Shown here: piece by piece, positions 17,032 to 24,522 of the stretch
Layout: each line of letters opens with the position of its first letter
Numbering within the stretch: the stretch's first letter is position 1
Assembly (NCBI RefSeq): GCF_019316905.1
Contig: NZ_CP079216.1
Location: 310,001 to 374,000, forward strand
Source of the DNA: Tessaracoccus palaemonis
Lineage (GTDB): Bacteria > Actinomycetota > Actinomycetes > Propionibacteriales > Propionibacteriaceae
Reading direction: 5' to 3'
Length of the DNA: 64,000 bases
Position numbers and translations under genes: made by a program
The notes under the pieces: model-generated
Database searches by the model: none
Told to the model about the DNA's origin: nothing
The model's input: only the letters and a program-made list of their open reading frames with translations

Positions 17032-17262
17032 TCAGCCCGCGAGCGAACCTGTGACCGCACGCTGAGGCCCGACAATCCGACCACCCCGGACCTGCTCGGG
17101 ATCCTGGAACACCTCTACCGGCCGTGCGTCCATCCGGTTCAGATGGCGTCTGTGAGCTCGTCGGCGCTCCTGGTGCGGTGCCGCTGCCAGGGCGATCAAG
17201 CCAACCTTCGGCGTCTGGGCAGGACGCCGCTACGGACCACACATCAACCAGGAGTGAACCCC

Positions 17263-17580
17263 ATGCCCATCAACCACACACGCACATGCCGACAGCACCT
17301 TTCCCGGATCGCGGAGAAGGACGGGAAGAACGGAGACCCGCTGCTGCACTGCTCGGACTGCCATCACTACGAAGTGCTCCGCGAAGCCAAGGATCGACCG
17401 GCCGTCGACGAGTCCGAGGCGGCCCAACCCCGAACCCTCTACTTCTGCCGTGCGCACTACAACCCCGTGACCTTCCAGGGTCGCGGGTGCCGGGAGTGCG
17501 GCGCGGAGAAGTGCAAGAGACAGACCCCCAAACGTCGACCTGACGGCGACGACAACGACTACCGAAGGAGGATCAAGTGA
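17263..17580 (+). CDS. Cys/His-rich putative zinc-binding protein
   Basis: 105 aa, unrecognised. Cys and His residues are arranged in three clusters: HCSDCHHYE, FCRAHYN and CRECGAEKCKR, suggesting one or two zinc sites. The tail is strongly basic then acidic (KRRPDGDDNDYRRR). The start ATG 17263 is set by AGGAG eight bases upstream. It overlaps a following short frame by GTGA. It lies within the first menB-linked element. No HNH catalytic pattern is present, so I do not call it a nuclease. Confidence 0.55.
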   Translation: MPINHTRTCRQHLSRIAEKDGKNGDPLLHCSDCHHYEVLREAKDRPAVDESEAAQPRTLYFCRAHYNPVTFQGRGCRECGAEKCKRQTPKRRPDGDDNDYRRRIK

Positions 17581-17657
17581 CCGACGACCAGGAAGCCAGG
17601 GAGAGGGAACCACGTCGTCGTCGGTCAACGCCGAGCCGTCGGGCCTCGTCGACCTGA
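17577..17657 (+). CDS. Short basic peptide or remnant of a coupled gene
   Basis: GTG 17577 overlaps the previous stop (GTGA) and has a strong AAGGAGG five bases upstream, so translation re-initiation is expected. The frame ends after 26 residues (VTDDQEAREREPRRRR then Ser/Arg-rich), just inside the following hairpin. It may be a decayed gene or a leader peptide. Confidence 0.3.
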   Translation: MTDDQEAREREPRRRRSTPSRRASST

Positions 17658-17696
17658 CCCAGGGGGGGGGGAGACCCCTACCCCCTGGTCAGGTCG
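17650..17696. repeat. Long inverted repeat with a ten-G run
   Basis: A 10-bp perfect stem (CGACCTGACC with its complement at 17687-17696) plus an inner CAGGGG/CCCCTG. It encloses a run of ten G (17662-17671) and ACCCCTACCCCC. It is placed before a terminase-small-subunit-like gene, where actinophages often keep G-rich cohesive-end or packaging sequences. That role is a guess; a terminator is the simpler reading. Confidence 0.45.
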
Positions 17697-17742
17697 CCGC
17701 TCCGGCATTAGCGCCATTCTCTCTCGTAAGAAACAGGTCACC

Positions 17743-18016
17743 ATGACATCACCCAGGAAACCCTCTACGAAGCCCGCTGCGGGGCGTCTGAGCGTCGCTG
17801 CACGCGGCACACGCAAGGAGCTGGAGGCTGCCCGCGAGACCCTGGCGTCCGCTCTGGACGGGGGGGGAGATCCCGCCCTACAAGATCGGGCAGGCGCTCC
17901 GCGAGCTGCTCGAGCTGCACGATGAGCTGTCCCGCGCTGATCCGCTCGACGAGATCACCGAGGCGGCCGCGACGACGGACGAGCCTTTCAGCCTTGACGG
18001 TATTGCCTGGCCCTGA
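17743..18016 (+). pseudogene. Frameshifted phage terminase small subunit-like gene
   Basis: ATG 17743 starts MTSPRKPSTKPAAGRLSVAARGTRKELEAARETLASALDG, but a run of eight G (17860-17867) shifts the frame. Removing one G restores EIPPYKIGQALRELLELHDELSR and a tail ending in GIAWP with TGA at 18014-18016. The short basic N-terminus plus helical Arg/Glu-rich body resembles small terminase subunits of actinophages, by pattern only. Either a decayed gene or a slippage-controlled one. It is the only phage-like cargo left in element 1. Confidence 0.4.
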
Positions 18017-18281
18017 TGGGCACGTGCTGGGCCCGCGCATCGCATAGAAACACGTAAGGTGGAGTCCTTGCGGGTCTGGCGATGGCGCTGCTGTCGTTTA
18101 GCGGTGCTGGGCCAAAGCGCGGCCCAGCTGCACGACGAACTCGCGCCGGCGACGAGGTGGTGAACAACAACAGGGGGTATCCTCGACGCGAGGACGGCAG
18201 CCAGCCCCCCAGGCCCATAAGCCACGGGCAGGCCCAGCCGTCCTTCTTGTTTGTTTCGACGCACATCGCCGCGCCGCCTTC

Positions 18282-18287
18282 TACCAT
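18282..18287 (+). promoter_or_regulatory. -10 hexamer TACCAT, leaderless start
   Basis: TACCAT, seven bases, then ATG 18295. The preceding 18017-18281 shows no gene I can support. Confidence 0.45.
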
Positions 18288-18294
18288 CAATGGC

Positions 18295-18492
18295 ATGGAT
18301 CTTGACCTAGATTGCCCAGAGTGCGGACGCCCGCTCAAAGTGACTCTCGACGACGTGGCCAAAGGCCGCACAAAGAACTGCCCCAGTGGTCACCAGGTCA
18401 AGCTTGTCGACAAGTCGGGAGGGGCACGAGATGCCCAACGATCGCTCGACAAGCTTGACGATGCCCTCAAGCGACTGGGACGCTCGCGATAG
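18295..18492 (+). CDS. Small zinc-ribbon-like protein
   Basis: 65 aa. CPECGRPLKV and CPSGHQVKL give a CxxC...CxxxH set suited to one zinc ion, followed by a Lys/Asp-rich amphipathic helix (SLDKLDDALKRLGRSR). ATG 18295 is chosen because the ribbon begins six residues later and a TACCAT hexamer precedes it; an upstream extension has no composition like a protein. Function unknown. It ends one base before the right-arm repeats of element 1. Confidence 0.55.
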   Translation: MDLDLDCPECGRPLKVTLDDVAKGRTKNCPSGHQVKLVDKSGGARDAQRSLDKLDDALKRLGRSR

Positions 18493-18510
18493 TCCGCAGA
18501 AAGTCCGCCA
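18491..18510 (+). repeat. Arm-type direct repeats (element 1, right)
   Basis: AGTCCGCAG (18491) and AGTCCGCCA (18502), 11 bp apart, match the pair at 16738-16757 and lie about 105 bp from core 2. Confidence 0.55.
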
Positions 18511-18614
18511 GAGCACTCAAACAGAACTGATCTGACCAACGGTGCTCACGGCATACGGGCTTGCCAACTCATGGTTCTCGCAGTGCTCAACCCCACCTCA
18601 ACCCAGGGGCAGGG

Positions 18615-18631
18615 TTCCCGTACTACTACTG
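18615..18631 (+). other. att-like core 2 (junction of two elements)
   Basis: GTTCCCGTACTACTACT differs from the menB core by one base. It would be attR of element 1 and attL of element 2. Confidence 0.55.
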
Positions 18632-18674
18632 ATCTGGCATGTTCTCGAAGATCAGAGGCGGTATTGGTCGCCAG

Positions 18675-18693
18675 GTGTGGCAGAGAGGTCGCA
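18675..18693 (+). repeat. Arm-type repeats (element 2, left)
   Basis: GTGTGGCA (18675) and AGGTCGCA (18686), again 11 bp apart and 43 bp from core 2. They match ATGTGGCA x2 at 21985-22003, though the second copy is weak. Confidence 0.4.
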
Positions 18694-18754
18694 AGAACAG
18701 CGACCCGGCGAGAGGGGCAGCAGTTCGGTTGGCGGTTTTGTCGGTGGTGCCGCC

Positions 18755-18760
18755 TACGGT
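18755..18760 (+). promoter_or_regulatory. -10 hexamer TACGGT, leaderless start of TIR gene
   Basis: TACGGT, then CTTGCCT, then ATG 18768; no RBS. Confidence 0.45.
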
Positions 18761-18767
18761 CTTGCCT

Positions 18768-19490
18768 ATGAGTAGATGCACGGCGCCGGTCCAGGGCCAT
18801 CGAACTTCCAGTGGTGCTGCCGCCTGCCCGGTCCACGGTGGCAGGGGGTACGGTTACTATTCGCCGACGCCGTCCTACTACTCCCCGCCGAGTTATTCGG
18901 CGCGAAGCGGAGGCGGCGGCACAGGTAGCAGCGGGGGGTCAGGCAGCGGTAGGACTCGGCCGAAGTGGTCGCCGAGCAGTTCGCCCCTCACCTACAGCCC
19001 TGAGCAGGTACGGGCGCTGACGCCGTACCGACGCGCGGTGGAGTCGGTGGGCTTGCAGCCTGAACTTCGCGACATCTTCCTGTGCCATGCCTGGGATGAC
19101 CGGCGAGGTGCCGCGGCAGAGCTGAACGACCTGCTCGAAGCCGCGGGGGTCTCGGTGTGGTTCAGCGAGAAGGACATTCTGCTCGGCCAGCCATTCATGC
19201 GCGAGATTGACCGTGGTCTCGCAAAGTCGCGGGTTGGCGTCGTGCTCATCACCCCTGCGCTGTTAGAGCGCGTCAACAACCGAGGGGTCTCGGACAAGGA
19301 GCTCTCTGAACTTCTGGCCCGCGACCTACTGATCCCGGTCGTGCATGAGACGACCTACGACGAGGTCCGGCGGATCAGTCCGCTACTCGGCTCGCGGAAC
19401 GGGTTGGACACATCGGCAGACTCGATGGAGTCCATCGCGACCAAGATCGCTGAGCTGGTGGCTCTGGATGACGAGCTTGAGCGCGTCTGA
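18768..19490 (+). CDS. TIR domain protein with Cys/His N-terminal motif and Gly/Ser/Tyr-rich linker
   Basis: 240 aa. Residues 1-26 carry CTAPVQGHR...CPVHGGR, a possible small metal site. Residues 27-75 are low-complexity Tyr/Ser/Gly/Pro. The TIR domain spans about 101-232: RDIFLCHAWDD (box 1), GVSVWFSEKDILLGQPF (BB-loop region), VGVVLITPALL and a KELSELL segment. Glu178 or Glu181 in that segment could be the NADase glutamate. TIR proteins in bacteria commonly cleave or convert NAD in anti-phage defence. Located on the second menB-linked element, just inside core 2. Start by leaderless promoter; longer frame rejected. Confidence 0.85.
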   Translation: MSRCTAPVQGHRTSSGAAACPVHGGRGYGYYSPTPSYYSPPSYSARSGGGGTGSSGGSGSGRTRPKWSPSSSPLTYSPEQVRALTPYRRAVESVGLQPELRDIFLCHAWDDRRGAAAELNDLLEAAGVSVWFSEKDILLGQPFMREIDRGLAKSRVGVVLITPALLERVNNRGVSDKELSELLARDLLIPVVHETTYDEVRRISPLLGSRNGLDTSADSMESIATKIAELVALDDELERV

Positions 19491-19499
19491 CCGGACGTT

Positions 19500-19745
19500 T
19501 CGCGACCGACCTTCGTCGCAAGAACCGCTGCCGCTGTTCCCCGATGCAGTCGCCCGGGGCTTGTCCTCGGCGCTCGGCCACAGGTGGGCGTAGGTGCTCA
19601 GCGTGGTAGTCGCGGAGGGGTGACCCATCGCTCGCTGGACGGTAACGGCGTCGCAGCCGGCTGCGATCGATCAGTCCGCTGGCGAAGTAGTGCCGCAGTT
19701 CATGGAGCTTGAAGTCCAAGCCGGCGCCGATGCGGGTGCGGGAAG
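19500..19745 (-). pseudogene. Truncated, frameshifted tyrosine recombinase, element 2
   Basis: LDFKLHELRHYFASGLI is in one frame and GCDAVTVQRAMGHPSATTTLSTYAHLWPSAEDK in another. They are separated by a duplicated GATC (GATCGATC at 19665-19672); removing four bases rejoins them into the same pattern as the fragment at 16711-17031. The N-terminal domain is missing. It occupies most of the gap 19491-19841; the rest (19746-19841) is the promoter region of the next cassette. Confidence 0.75.
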
Positions 19746-19841
19746 CCGGCGCGGAGGTTTGCTGAGAGTTGCAGCCCCGGTGTCGATTTTGGTACGTGTT
19801 TGGGTAACATCGTTGGTGTGAAGGCAGTAGGTTGATTCCCC

Positions 19842-20654
19842 ATGTACCCGAAGCGTGAAGTCTTCCCCAAATCCCCGCTGGCACTTGTCGCAGCAGAGAT
19901 CCGGTTCAGCGACGCCCCTCGTCTGCGCCAGTCGGAGACGCTCGACGCCGTCGCAGTCGCTGTGGAGTCCCTTCTGCCTGTCCACGAGCAGGTCCAGGGT
20001 GCGGTCAACATCCAGGTGGTCAACGGGCAGCCGCAGGTGCAGGTGGTTACCGGCCGGGTCATGAAGAACGTAGACAGCACGGCGGCCTTGTCGATCTTCC
20101 CCGACAGGCTCTCCTTCGAGACTACCGCCTACGCCGAGTACGAGACGTTCAAAGCGAACGTCGTGGCCTGCGCTCAAGCGCTGGTGAGTGCCGGTGTCGC
20201 TCCAGCCGTCCAGCGGATTGGTCTGCGGTACTTGGATGAGATCCGCGTGCCTGATGCGAAGGTTGTCGACGCTCGGCTGTGGAGTGATTGGGTCGACCAA
20301 CGCCTCGTGGACCACTTGCAGTTGGGTCCTGACGGCGCTCCGGTCGCCCGGGCGGACGGCACGATCTCGTACGACCTCGGGCATCACAAGGGTCTCAACT
20401 TCAGGTTCGCCGCCCTGCCGGGCGGAGCCGTCGTGGTGACCGGCAACCTCGTACGCCGACCGTTCGTGGAGAACGTGCCGGTCTTCGTCCTAGACTTCGA
20501 CGGCTATCAAGACTTCTCCGGGCAGAAGGCGATGCTGCTGAGCACTGATGCGGTAGCACTAACTCTTGACGCCGTTCATGGACCTGCCGGCGAGACGTTC
20601 CAGAACGCAATCACCGACCAAGCTCGCGAGCTCTTCCGAGGGGAGAAACCATGA
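19842..20654 (+). CDS. TIGR04255 family protein
   Basis: 270 aa, the usual length of this sporadically distributed family. N-terminal FPKSPLALVAAEIRF and central QRIGLRYLDEIRVPD, DHLQLGP and FRFAALPGGAVVVTGNL match the family's beta-rich pattern. C-terminal LDFDGYQDF and HGPAGETFQNAITDQARELF. No enzymatic residues are recognised. It is first gene of a tight three-gene set: its stop overlaps the next ATG. Codon use is less GC-biased than the core genes, in keeping with transfer. Biochemical role unknown in the whole family. Confidence 0.8.
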   Translation: MYPKREVFPKSPLALVAAEIRFSDAPRLRQSETLDAVAVAVESLLPVHEQVQGAVNIQVVNGQPQVQVVTGRVMKNVDSTAALSIFPDRLSFETTAYAEYETFKANVVACAQALVSAGVAPAVQRIGLRYLDEIRVPDAKVVDARLWSDWVDQRLVDHLQLGPDGAPVARADGTISYDLGHHKGLNFRFAALPGGAVVVTGNLVRRPFVENVPVFVLDFDGYQDFSGQKAMLLSTDAVALTLDAVHGPAGETFQNAITDQARELFRGEKP

Positions 20655-21286
20655 TGAAGACTGTGGCACGGGCCGTTGGTGTGAGTCGCAGCGAGAACAT
20701 CAGGGCTTACGAACCGCCGACATCGACGAGCGCGCTCTCGATCAGTGCCGACTGGCTCCGCACTGATATTGACTCACTCCATGACGGGATGCGTGATCTC
20801 CACGAGAAGACCCGTTCGCTCGACCTTGACGAGCGCGCTCACCAGAAGGCCACCGCGAGCGATGTGCCAGCACTGCTGGACGAGCTCGCGTTCACACGAG
20901 GCATGTCGTGGTCGGACATCGCCGCTGCAGCGCACGTCAGCGTTTCGGCAATCCGGAAGTGGCGCAAGGGGGGAACCGCCACAGCGGACAATCGCGAGCG
21001 ACTGGCGCGAATCGCATCCTTCCTCGACCTCATGGAGGAGAAGGGCGTGGCCGATCCGGCTCAGTGGATGGAGATGGCTCTGCCGCTCGGGCCGGGCTAC
21101 TACATTCGCCCGATCGACCTGTTCGTCGCAGGGCACGCTGAGTCACTCATTGAGTGGTTCGAGCAGCGGAGCAGGTTGGAGACCATCCTGGACGCCGTTC
21201 TCCCGGGGTGGCGTGATCGCCGAAGCGACGTCGAGGTCTTTGTGGACACGGATGGGCAGAGGTCCCTTCGAATGCGAGCTGAGTGA
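20651..21286 (+). CDS. HTH (Xre-like) protein, partner of TIGR04255 gene
   Basis: 211 aa. Residues about 68-115 form an HTH: LLDELAFTRGMSWSDIAAAAHVSVSAIRKWRKG. The C-terminal half contains MALPLGPGYYIRPIDLFVAGHAESLIEWFEQR, a helical pattern that recalls the toxin-binding region of Xre/ParS-type antitoxins. It overlaps the TIGR04255 stop (ATGATGA), so expression is coupled. Could be the cassette's regulator or antitoxin; not proven. Ten bases separate it from the third gene. Confidence 0.65.
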   Translation: MMKTVARAVGVSRSENIRAYEPPTSTSALSISADWLRTDIDSLHDGMRDLHEKTRSLDLDERAHQKATASDVPALLDELAFTRGMSWSDIAAAAHVSVSAIRKWRKGGTATADNRERLARIASFLDLMEEKGVADPAQWMEMALPLGPGYYIRPIDLFVAGHAESLIEWFEQRSRLETILDAVLPGWRDRRSDVEVFVDTDGQRSLRMRAE

Positions 21287-21295
21287 CACCTGCAC

Positions 21296-21961
21296 ATGGA
21301 TTCGATCGAAGCCGACGACCTCTACGAAGAGCGGGGCGCGGTTAGTTTTAGTCGGCCGATCCTCCAGGGCGACATCTTCGAGGGCGTTGTGTTGCCTGGC
21401 TTCGGTGACGAGCCGAAGCGAGTTCAGATCGTTACGCACCCATGTTCGATGCGACGAGGACCTGTCAGCAACGAACGTATCCAGGTCGCCCCGGTGGACT
21501 CGTACCAGAAGGTCGGCGACTGGAACGGCCACGGCCGAGTCATGCCGTTGCCGGATCTGCTAAGCGACGGAAAGTGGCACGCTACCAAGTTCGTCGACCT
21601 GACGGCGGTGGCCGCGCCCGAACTTACGCTGGATCGTCGCATCGCTTCGCTCTCCCACCCTGGGATTCACGTTCTTCAGCAGCGGCTGGTCTGGCACAAC
21701 ACGCGGCTCACACTGGACCTCGCCAAGTTCCGGCAGCAGTCCGCGCCGATCCTCGCCGAGGCCGAGATGCAGGAGCTCTGGATCGACGCAGTCCTTGACG
21801 AGGGCGCTCGCACTGCCGACGCCGTTGAGGCGGCTGGCGTCCAGTTCCAGGCGTGGCTCAGTGAGGACGACAACCGCCGCCGTGCAGAACTCGATGCCGA
21901 AGCCAACCATGCGAAGCTCCGACGCGAGACGCGAGCAGCAGCTCTCGAACGTCGCGGTTAG
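21296..21961 (+). CDS. Uncharacterised protein, third gene of TIGR04255 cassette
   Basis: 221 aa, not recognised. Residues 24-28 QGDIF, then VQIVTHPCSMRRG (His48, Cys50) and IQVAPVDSY form a compact beta pattern. From memory this resembles small proteins with a 'GDIF...SxxCD...APV' layout of unknown function. The C-terminal third is a long charged helix (DDNRRRAELDAEANHAKLRRETRAAALERRG), probably coiled coil. Invariant-looking His/Cys could be catalytic or metal-binding. Co-transcribed with the HTH and TIGR04255 genes. Confidence 0.55.
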   Translation: MDSIEADDLYEERGAVSFSRPILQGDIFEGVVLPGFGDEPKRVQIVTHPCSMRRGPVSNERIQVAPVDSYQKVGDWNGHGRVMPLPDLLSDGKWHATKFVDLTAVAAPELTLDRRIASLSHPGIHVLQQRLVWHNTRLTLDLAKFRQQSAPILAEAEMQELWIDAVLDEGARTADAVEAAGVQFQAWLSEDDNRRRAELDAEANHAKLRRETRAAALERRG

Positions 21962-21984
21962 GCGGCCTAGTGATGGGCGTTCTG

Positions 21985-22003
21985 ATGTGGCAAAAATGTG
22001 GCA
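21985..22003 (+). repeat. Arm-type direct repeats ATGTGGCA x2 (element 2, right)
   Basis: Two exact ATGTGGCA copies with an 11-bp period (21985, 21996), about 105 bp before core 3, mirroring the layout of element 1. No gene in 21962-22232. Confidence 0.55.
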
Positions 22004-22107
22004 GGCCAGCACGTAGCGGCAGATGACGCCCGAGGTGTTTGCGCAGGTCAAGCCAGCAATCCCAACAGCGACCAACACCGACCGGTCACCTCAAACGACC
22101 GTGACGG

Positions 22108-22124
22108 TGTTCCCCTGGTACTAC
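22108..22124 (+). other. att-like core 3 (right end of element 2)
   Basis: GTTCCCCTGGTACTACT, 15 of 17 identical to the menB core and followed by GAGG as menB is by AGAGG. Proposed right boundary of the island. Confidence 0.5.
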
Positions 22125-22232
22125 TGAGGCGGGGCCCCAAGGCCAGGGCGCAGCGGAATGTGGTCGCGACCACCAGCAGGTTGAGCACCCTGCCCGGTCG
22201 ACGTTGCCCCCGGGACCTCTCCCTGCGTCGGA

Positions 22233-23780
22233 CTACTTCCCGGGTATCTCGATGCGGGTGACATCCGTCGCGTTGCCGGCGGAGTCCAGGCCGTAGAGGC
22301 AGTACGTCGCGGGCAGGTCGGACGCCTCAAGCGTGAGGGGGACGATGAAGAAGTCCTGGAACGTGGTCGGGTCGTCGCAGTCCACCTCGTCAGGTGCCCC
22401 CCACGTGAAGCGGACGGTCTGGATCTCGGGCGGCACCAGGTGCGGCCGGACGATCATCGTGCCACCACCGATGTCCTCCACGTCGGCGGCCGCGGCGAAG
22501 ATGGGCGGCGTCCGGTCGACGTCGAAGAGGACCGAGGCGGCCCCGGCGTAGTCATTGCCGGAGACCGCGCAGAAGAGGAACCGCCCCTCTGTTTCGGGAA
22601 GGTCGACACTGATCTTCGCGCCGACCAGATCCCACTCCCCGGCGGCCTCGGGCAGCTCCTGAGGTTCCGCCGAGGCATAGGTCGTCGCCGAGGTGCAGGC
22701 GGAGCCGTCGCCGAGCGGTACGAGGGCTGTGCGGACCGTGCCGGCCGTCCGACCGACCAGGCTGACCTGCGGGGTGGCTCCGGTCGCGTCGGGAACGTCC
22801 CCGCCCTGGAACGTGCCGCCTCCGGTCTCGGCCCAGACGCTGGAGTCGGGCAGCGGGCACGCCCCGCCCGTCCGGAACACGCCGGCGTCGTCGAAGCACT
22901 TGCCCAGCCCGGCCACGCTCTGGGCGTAGCTGGTCTCCTCGACCATTGACGCGCCGTCAGCGGTCACCTCGCAGGGATGGTTCATCGAGCACGCGCCGCC
23001 GTTGGCTGCGGTACCGCCCCAGGTGGTGGTGTTGATCATGGCCACGACCCCGGTCGGGTTGCCGTCGGTATCCACGCTGAGAACGGGCGAGCCGCTGGAG
23101 CCCTGGATGATGCCGGGGCAGTCGTTGGACCAGGCGTCGAACCACAGCCAGCGTCCCTCGATCAGGGTGTGCTGCGCGCCGAGGGTGCAGTCACCGCGGC
23201 GAAGGACCCACTCCTCCTGGTCGAGGTCCTGGACGGGGACGCCGACGTTGACGACATCCTGCCCCGCGAGCGGCTCAGCGTCCGCGATCTTCACCGGGCG
23301 GATGCCGAGGTCCTCCAGCTCGCCGAGGGTGGCGTCGAGCCGGACGATGCCGGTGTCGGTATGCCGCATGGTGGAGTACTCCAGCTTCACGACATCGACG
23401 CTGAGCGTGGCGTCCAGGTTTCCCTCGGCGGCAAGGAATTCCGCGGTGCCGAACCAATCGAGCTCGTGGGTGGTGGTCTGCGGGGAGCGGCCGACATCCC
23501 CGATGCAGTGACCGTTGGTGAGGACGTAGGCCGGGCCCGCCGTGGCGCCGGTGTCGATCAGGGTGCCCGAACAGTTGGAACCGGCGTTCAGGGAGACCAC
23601 GCCACTGAAGGCCGCCAGGTCTGCCAGCGGCAGCGGGTCCGCCGGGGTGGCTGCGACCGGGGTGACCGGGGTCGCCGACGGTGCCGGCGTGATGGGTGCT
23701 GGGGGTGTGACGCCGGTGCACCCCGCGAGCAGGAGGAGGGCGGCTGCGGCTGCGCTGCCGCACACGGACTTCAAGGCCAT
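22233..23780 (-). CDS. Secreted trypsin-like serine protease lipoprotein
   Basis: 515 aa. The signal peptide ends in a lipobox LLAGC (Cys21), followed by a Pro/Thr-rich spacer. The S1-type triad is visible: His91 (LTNGHCIG), Asp142 (HTDTGIV), Ser229 (GSSGSP). Eight or more Cys in the second half suggest disulfides. Residues about 340-515 form beta-rich domains resembling extracellular sandwich modules. ATG 23780 is chosen for the signal peptide; the open frame upstream is noncoding. Surface-anchored protease, perhaps sensing or degrading extracellular proteins. No inhibitor or substrate gene adjacent. Confidence 0.85.
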   Translation of the reverse strand: MALKSVCGSAAAAALLLLAGCTGVTPPAPITPAPSATPVTPVAATPADPLPLADLAAFSGVVSLNAGSNCSGTLIDTGATAGPAYVLTNGHCIGDVGRSPQTTTHELDWFGTAEFLAAEGNLDATLSVDVVKLEYSTMRHTDTGIVRLDATLGELEDLGIRPVKIADAEPLAGQDVVNVGVPVQDLDQEEWVLRRGDCTLGAQHTLIEGRWLWFDAWSNDCPGIIQGSSGSPVLSVDTDGNPTGVVAMINTTTWGGTAANGGACSMNHPCEVTADGASMVEETSYAQSVAGLGKCFDDAGVFRTGGACPLPDSSVWAETGGGTFQGGDVPDATGATPQVSLVGRTAGTVRTALVPLGDGSACTSATTYASAEPQELPEAAGEWDLVGAKISVDLPETEGRFLFCAVSGNDYAGAASVLFDVDRTPPIFAAAADVEDIGGGTMIVRPHLVPPEIQTVRFTWGAPDEVDCDDPTTFQDFFIVPLTLEASDLPATYCLYGLDSAGNATDVTRIEIPGK

Positions 23781-23950
23781 GCCTGAGAGTAGTGAGTCCG
23801 GGCCACGGGCCGCTACGAATCGCCGAGACCGGCCTCGCGCGGGACGTCGCCGGACAGCCGGACGGCTCGCAGAAGGCTGACCGGTGCTGCCGATCCGGCG
23901 TGGCGCCCTGTCGTCCAGGCAGCCGGCGCAGTCATGCGAGACTGGGCTGC

Positions 23951-24367
23951 GTGACAGCTCCTCATTCCCGCCTGCGGACCAGCTGGGCCACGTTGTGCGG
24001 GTGGGTGCTCTGGCTGGCGTTCGTGCTGCTGATGGCCGCGGGCGCCGACCATCCCCTCCCGCCGTCGTTCTGGATCGCGCCCGCCGCGGGCCTGGTCCTG
24101 GTCGCGGGCGCGCGGTGGATCCTGCCCGCCAGCCTGGAGCTCTGGGCGACGGGGCGACTCGGGGCGGCACTCGCCACCGCGGCCCTGACGGGCGCCGGCT
24201 GTGCCGCGGTCGTGTGGACGGCGTTGGCGGTGGTGGGCGGCAATCTGGCGCTGGCCGGACCCCGGGCGGTCGCGACGGGATACGTCGTGGTGATGGCGGT
24301 CGGTGCGCTCGGCTGGCTGGCGATGCTGGCCGTCGCCCGCCTTGTCGAACGGCGATCGGCCCGCTGA
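23951..24367 (+). CDS. Four-helix integral membrane protein, unknown
   Basis: 138 aa from GTG 23951 with four hydrophobic segments (TLCGWVLWLAFVLLMAAGA, FWIAPAAGLVLVAGARWIL, ALATAALTGAGCAAVVWTALAVVGG, VATGYVVVMAVGALGWLAMLAVARL) and basic tails. No family recognised. A GAGACT hexamer seven bases upstream may be its -10 box. It precedes the CPBP cluster on the same strand and could belong with it, but a 155-bp gap separates them. Confidence 0.5.
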   Translation: MTAPHSRLRTSWATLCGWVLWLAFVLLMAAGADHPLPPSFWIAPAAGLVLVAGARWILPASLELWATGRLGAALATAALTGAGCAAVVWTALAVVGGNLALAGPRAVATGYVVVMAVGALGWLAMLAVARLVERRSAR

Positions 24368-24522
24368 TGCCCGCCACAGCGTGATCATGCGGACGTGGCA
24401 CCTTGTCAACGTGGTGTTACAGGTTCCAGACACCCATCCGCACGGACCGTCCTGCCGCTAACGTTGCGGCGCATTCGTATACGCAGTTCGAGGCCAGCAT
24501 GGCCTCAGAAACGGGGAGACCG

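Noticed and set aside
17263-17580. HNH endonuclease of a phage packaging module
   Set aside because: Cys/His clusters lack the HNH spacing and catalytic His-Asn-His residues.
16706-22124. Complete prophage
   Set aside because: No capsid, portal, tail or lysis genes; integrases are fragments. Only a terminase-small-subunit-like remnant is phage-like.
22233-24401. 722-aa extended frame of the trypsin-like protein
   Set aside because: Residues before the lipoprotein signal are Arg/Pro-rich with no homology; the signal peptide at 23780 defines the start.
24401-24522. A fourth GTAC-N10-GTAC operator before CPBP gene 1
   Set aside because: No matching palindrome at the expected distance; GTCAACGTGGTGTTAC is a different, imperfect repeat.
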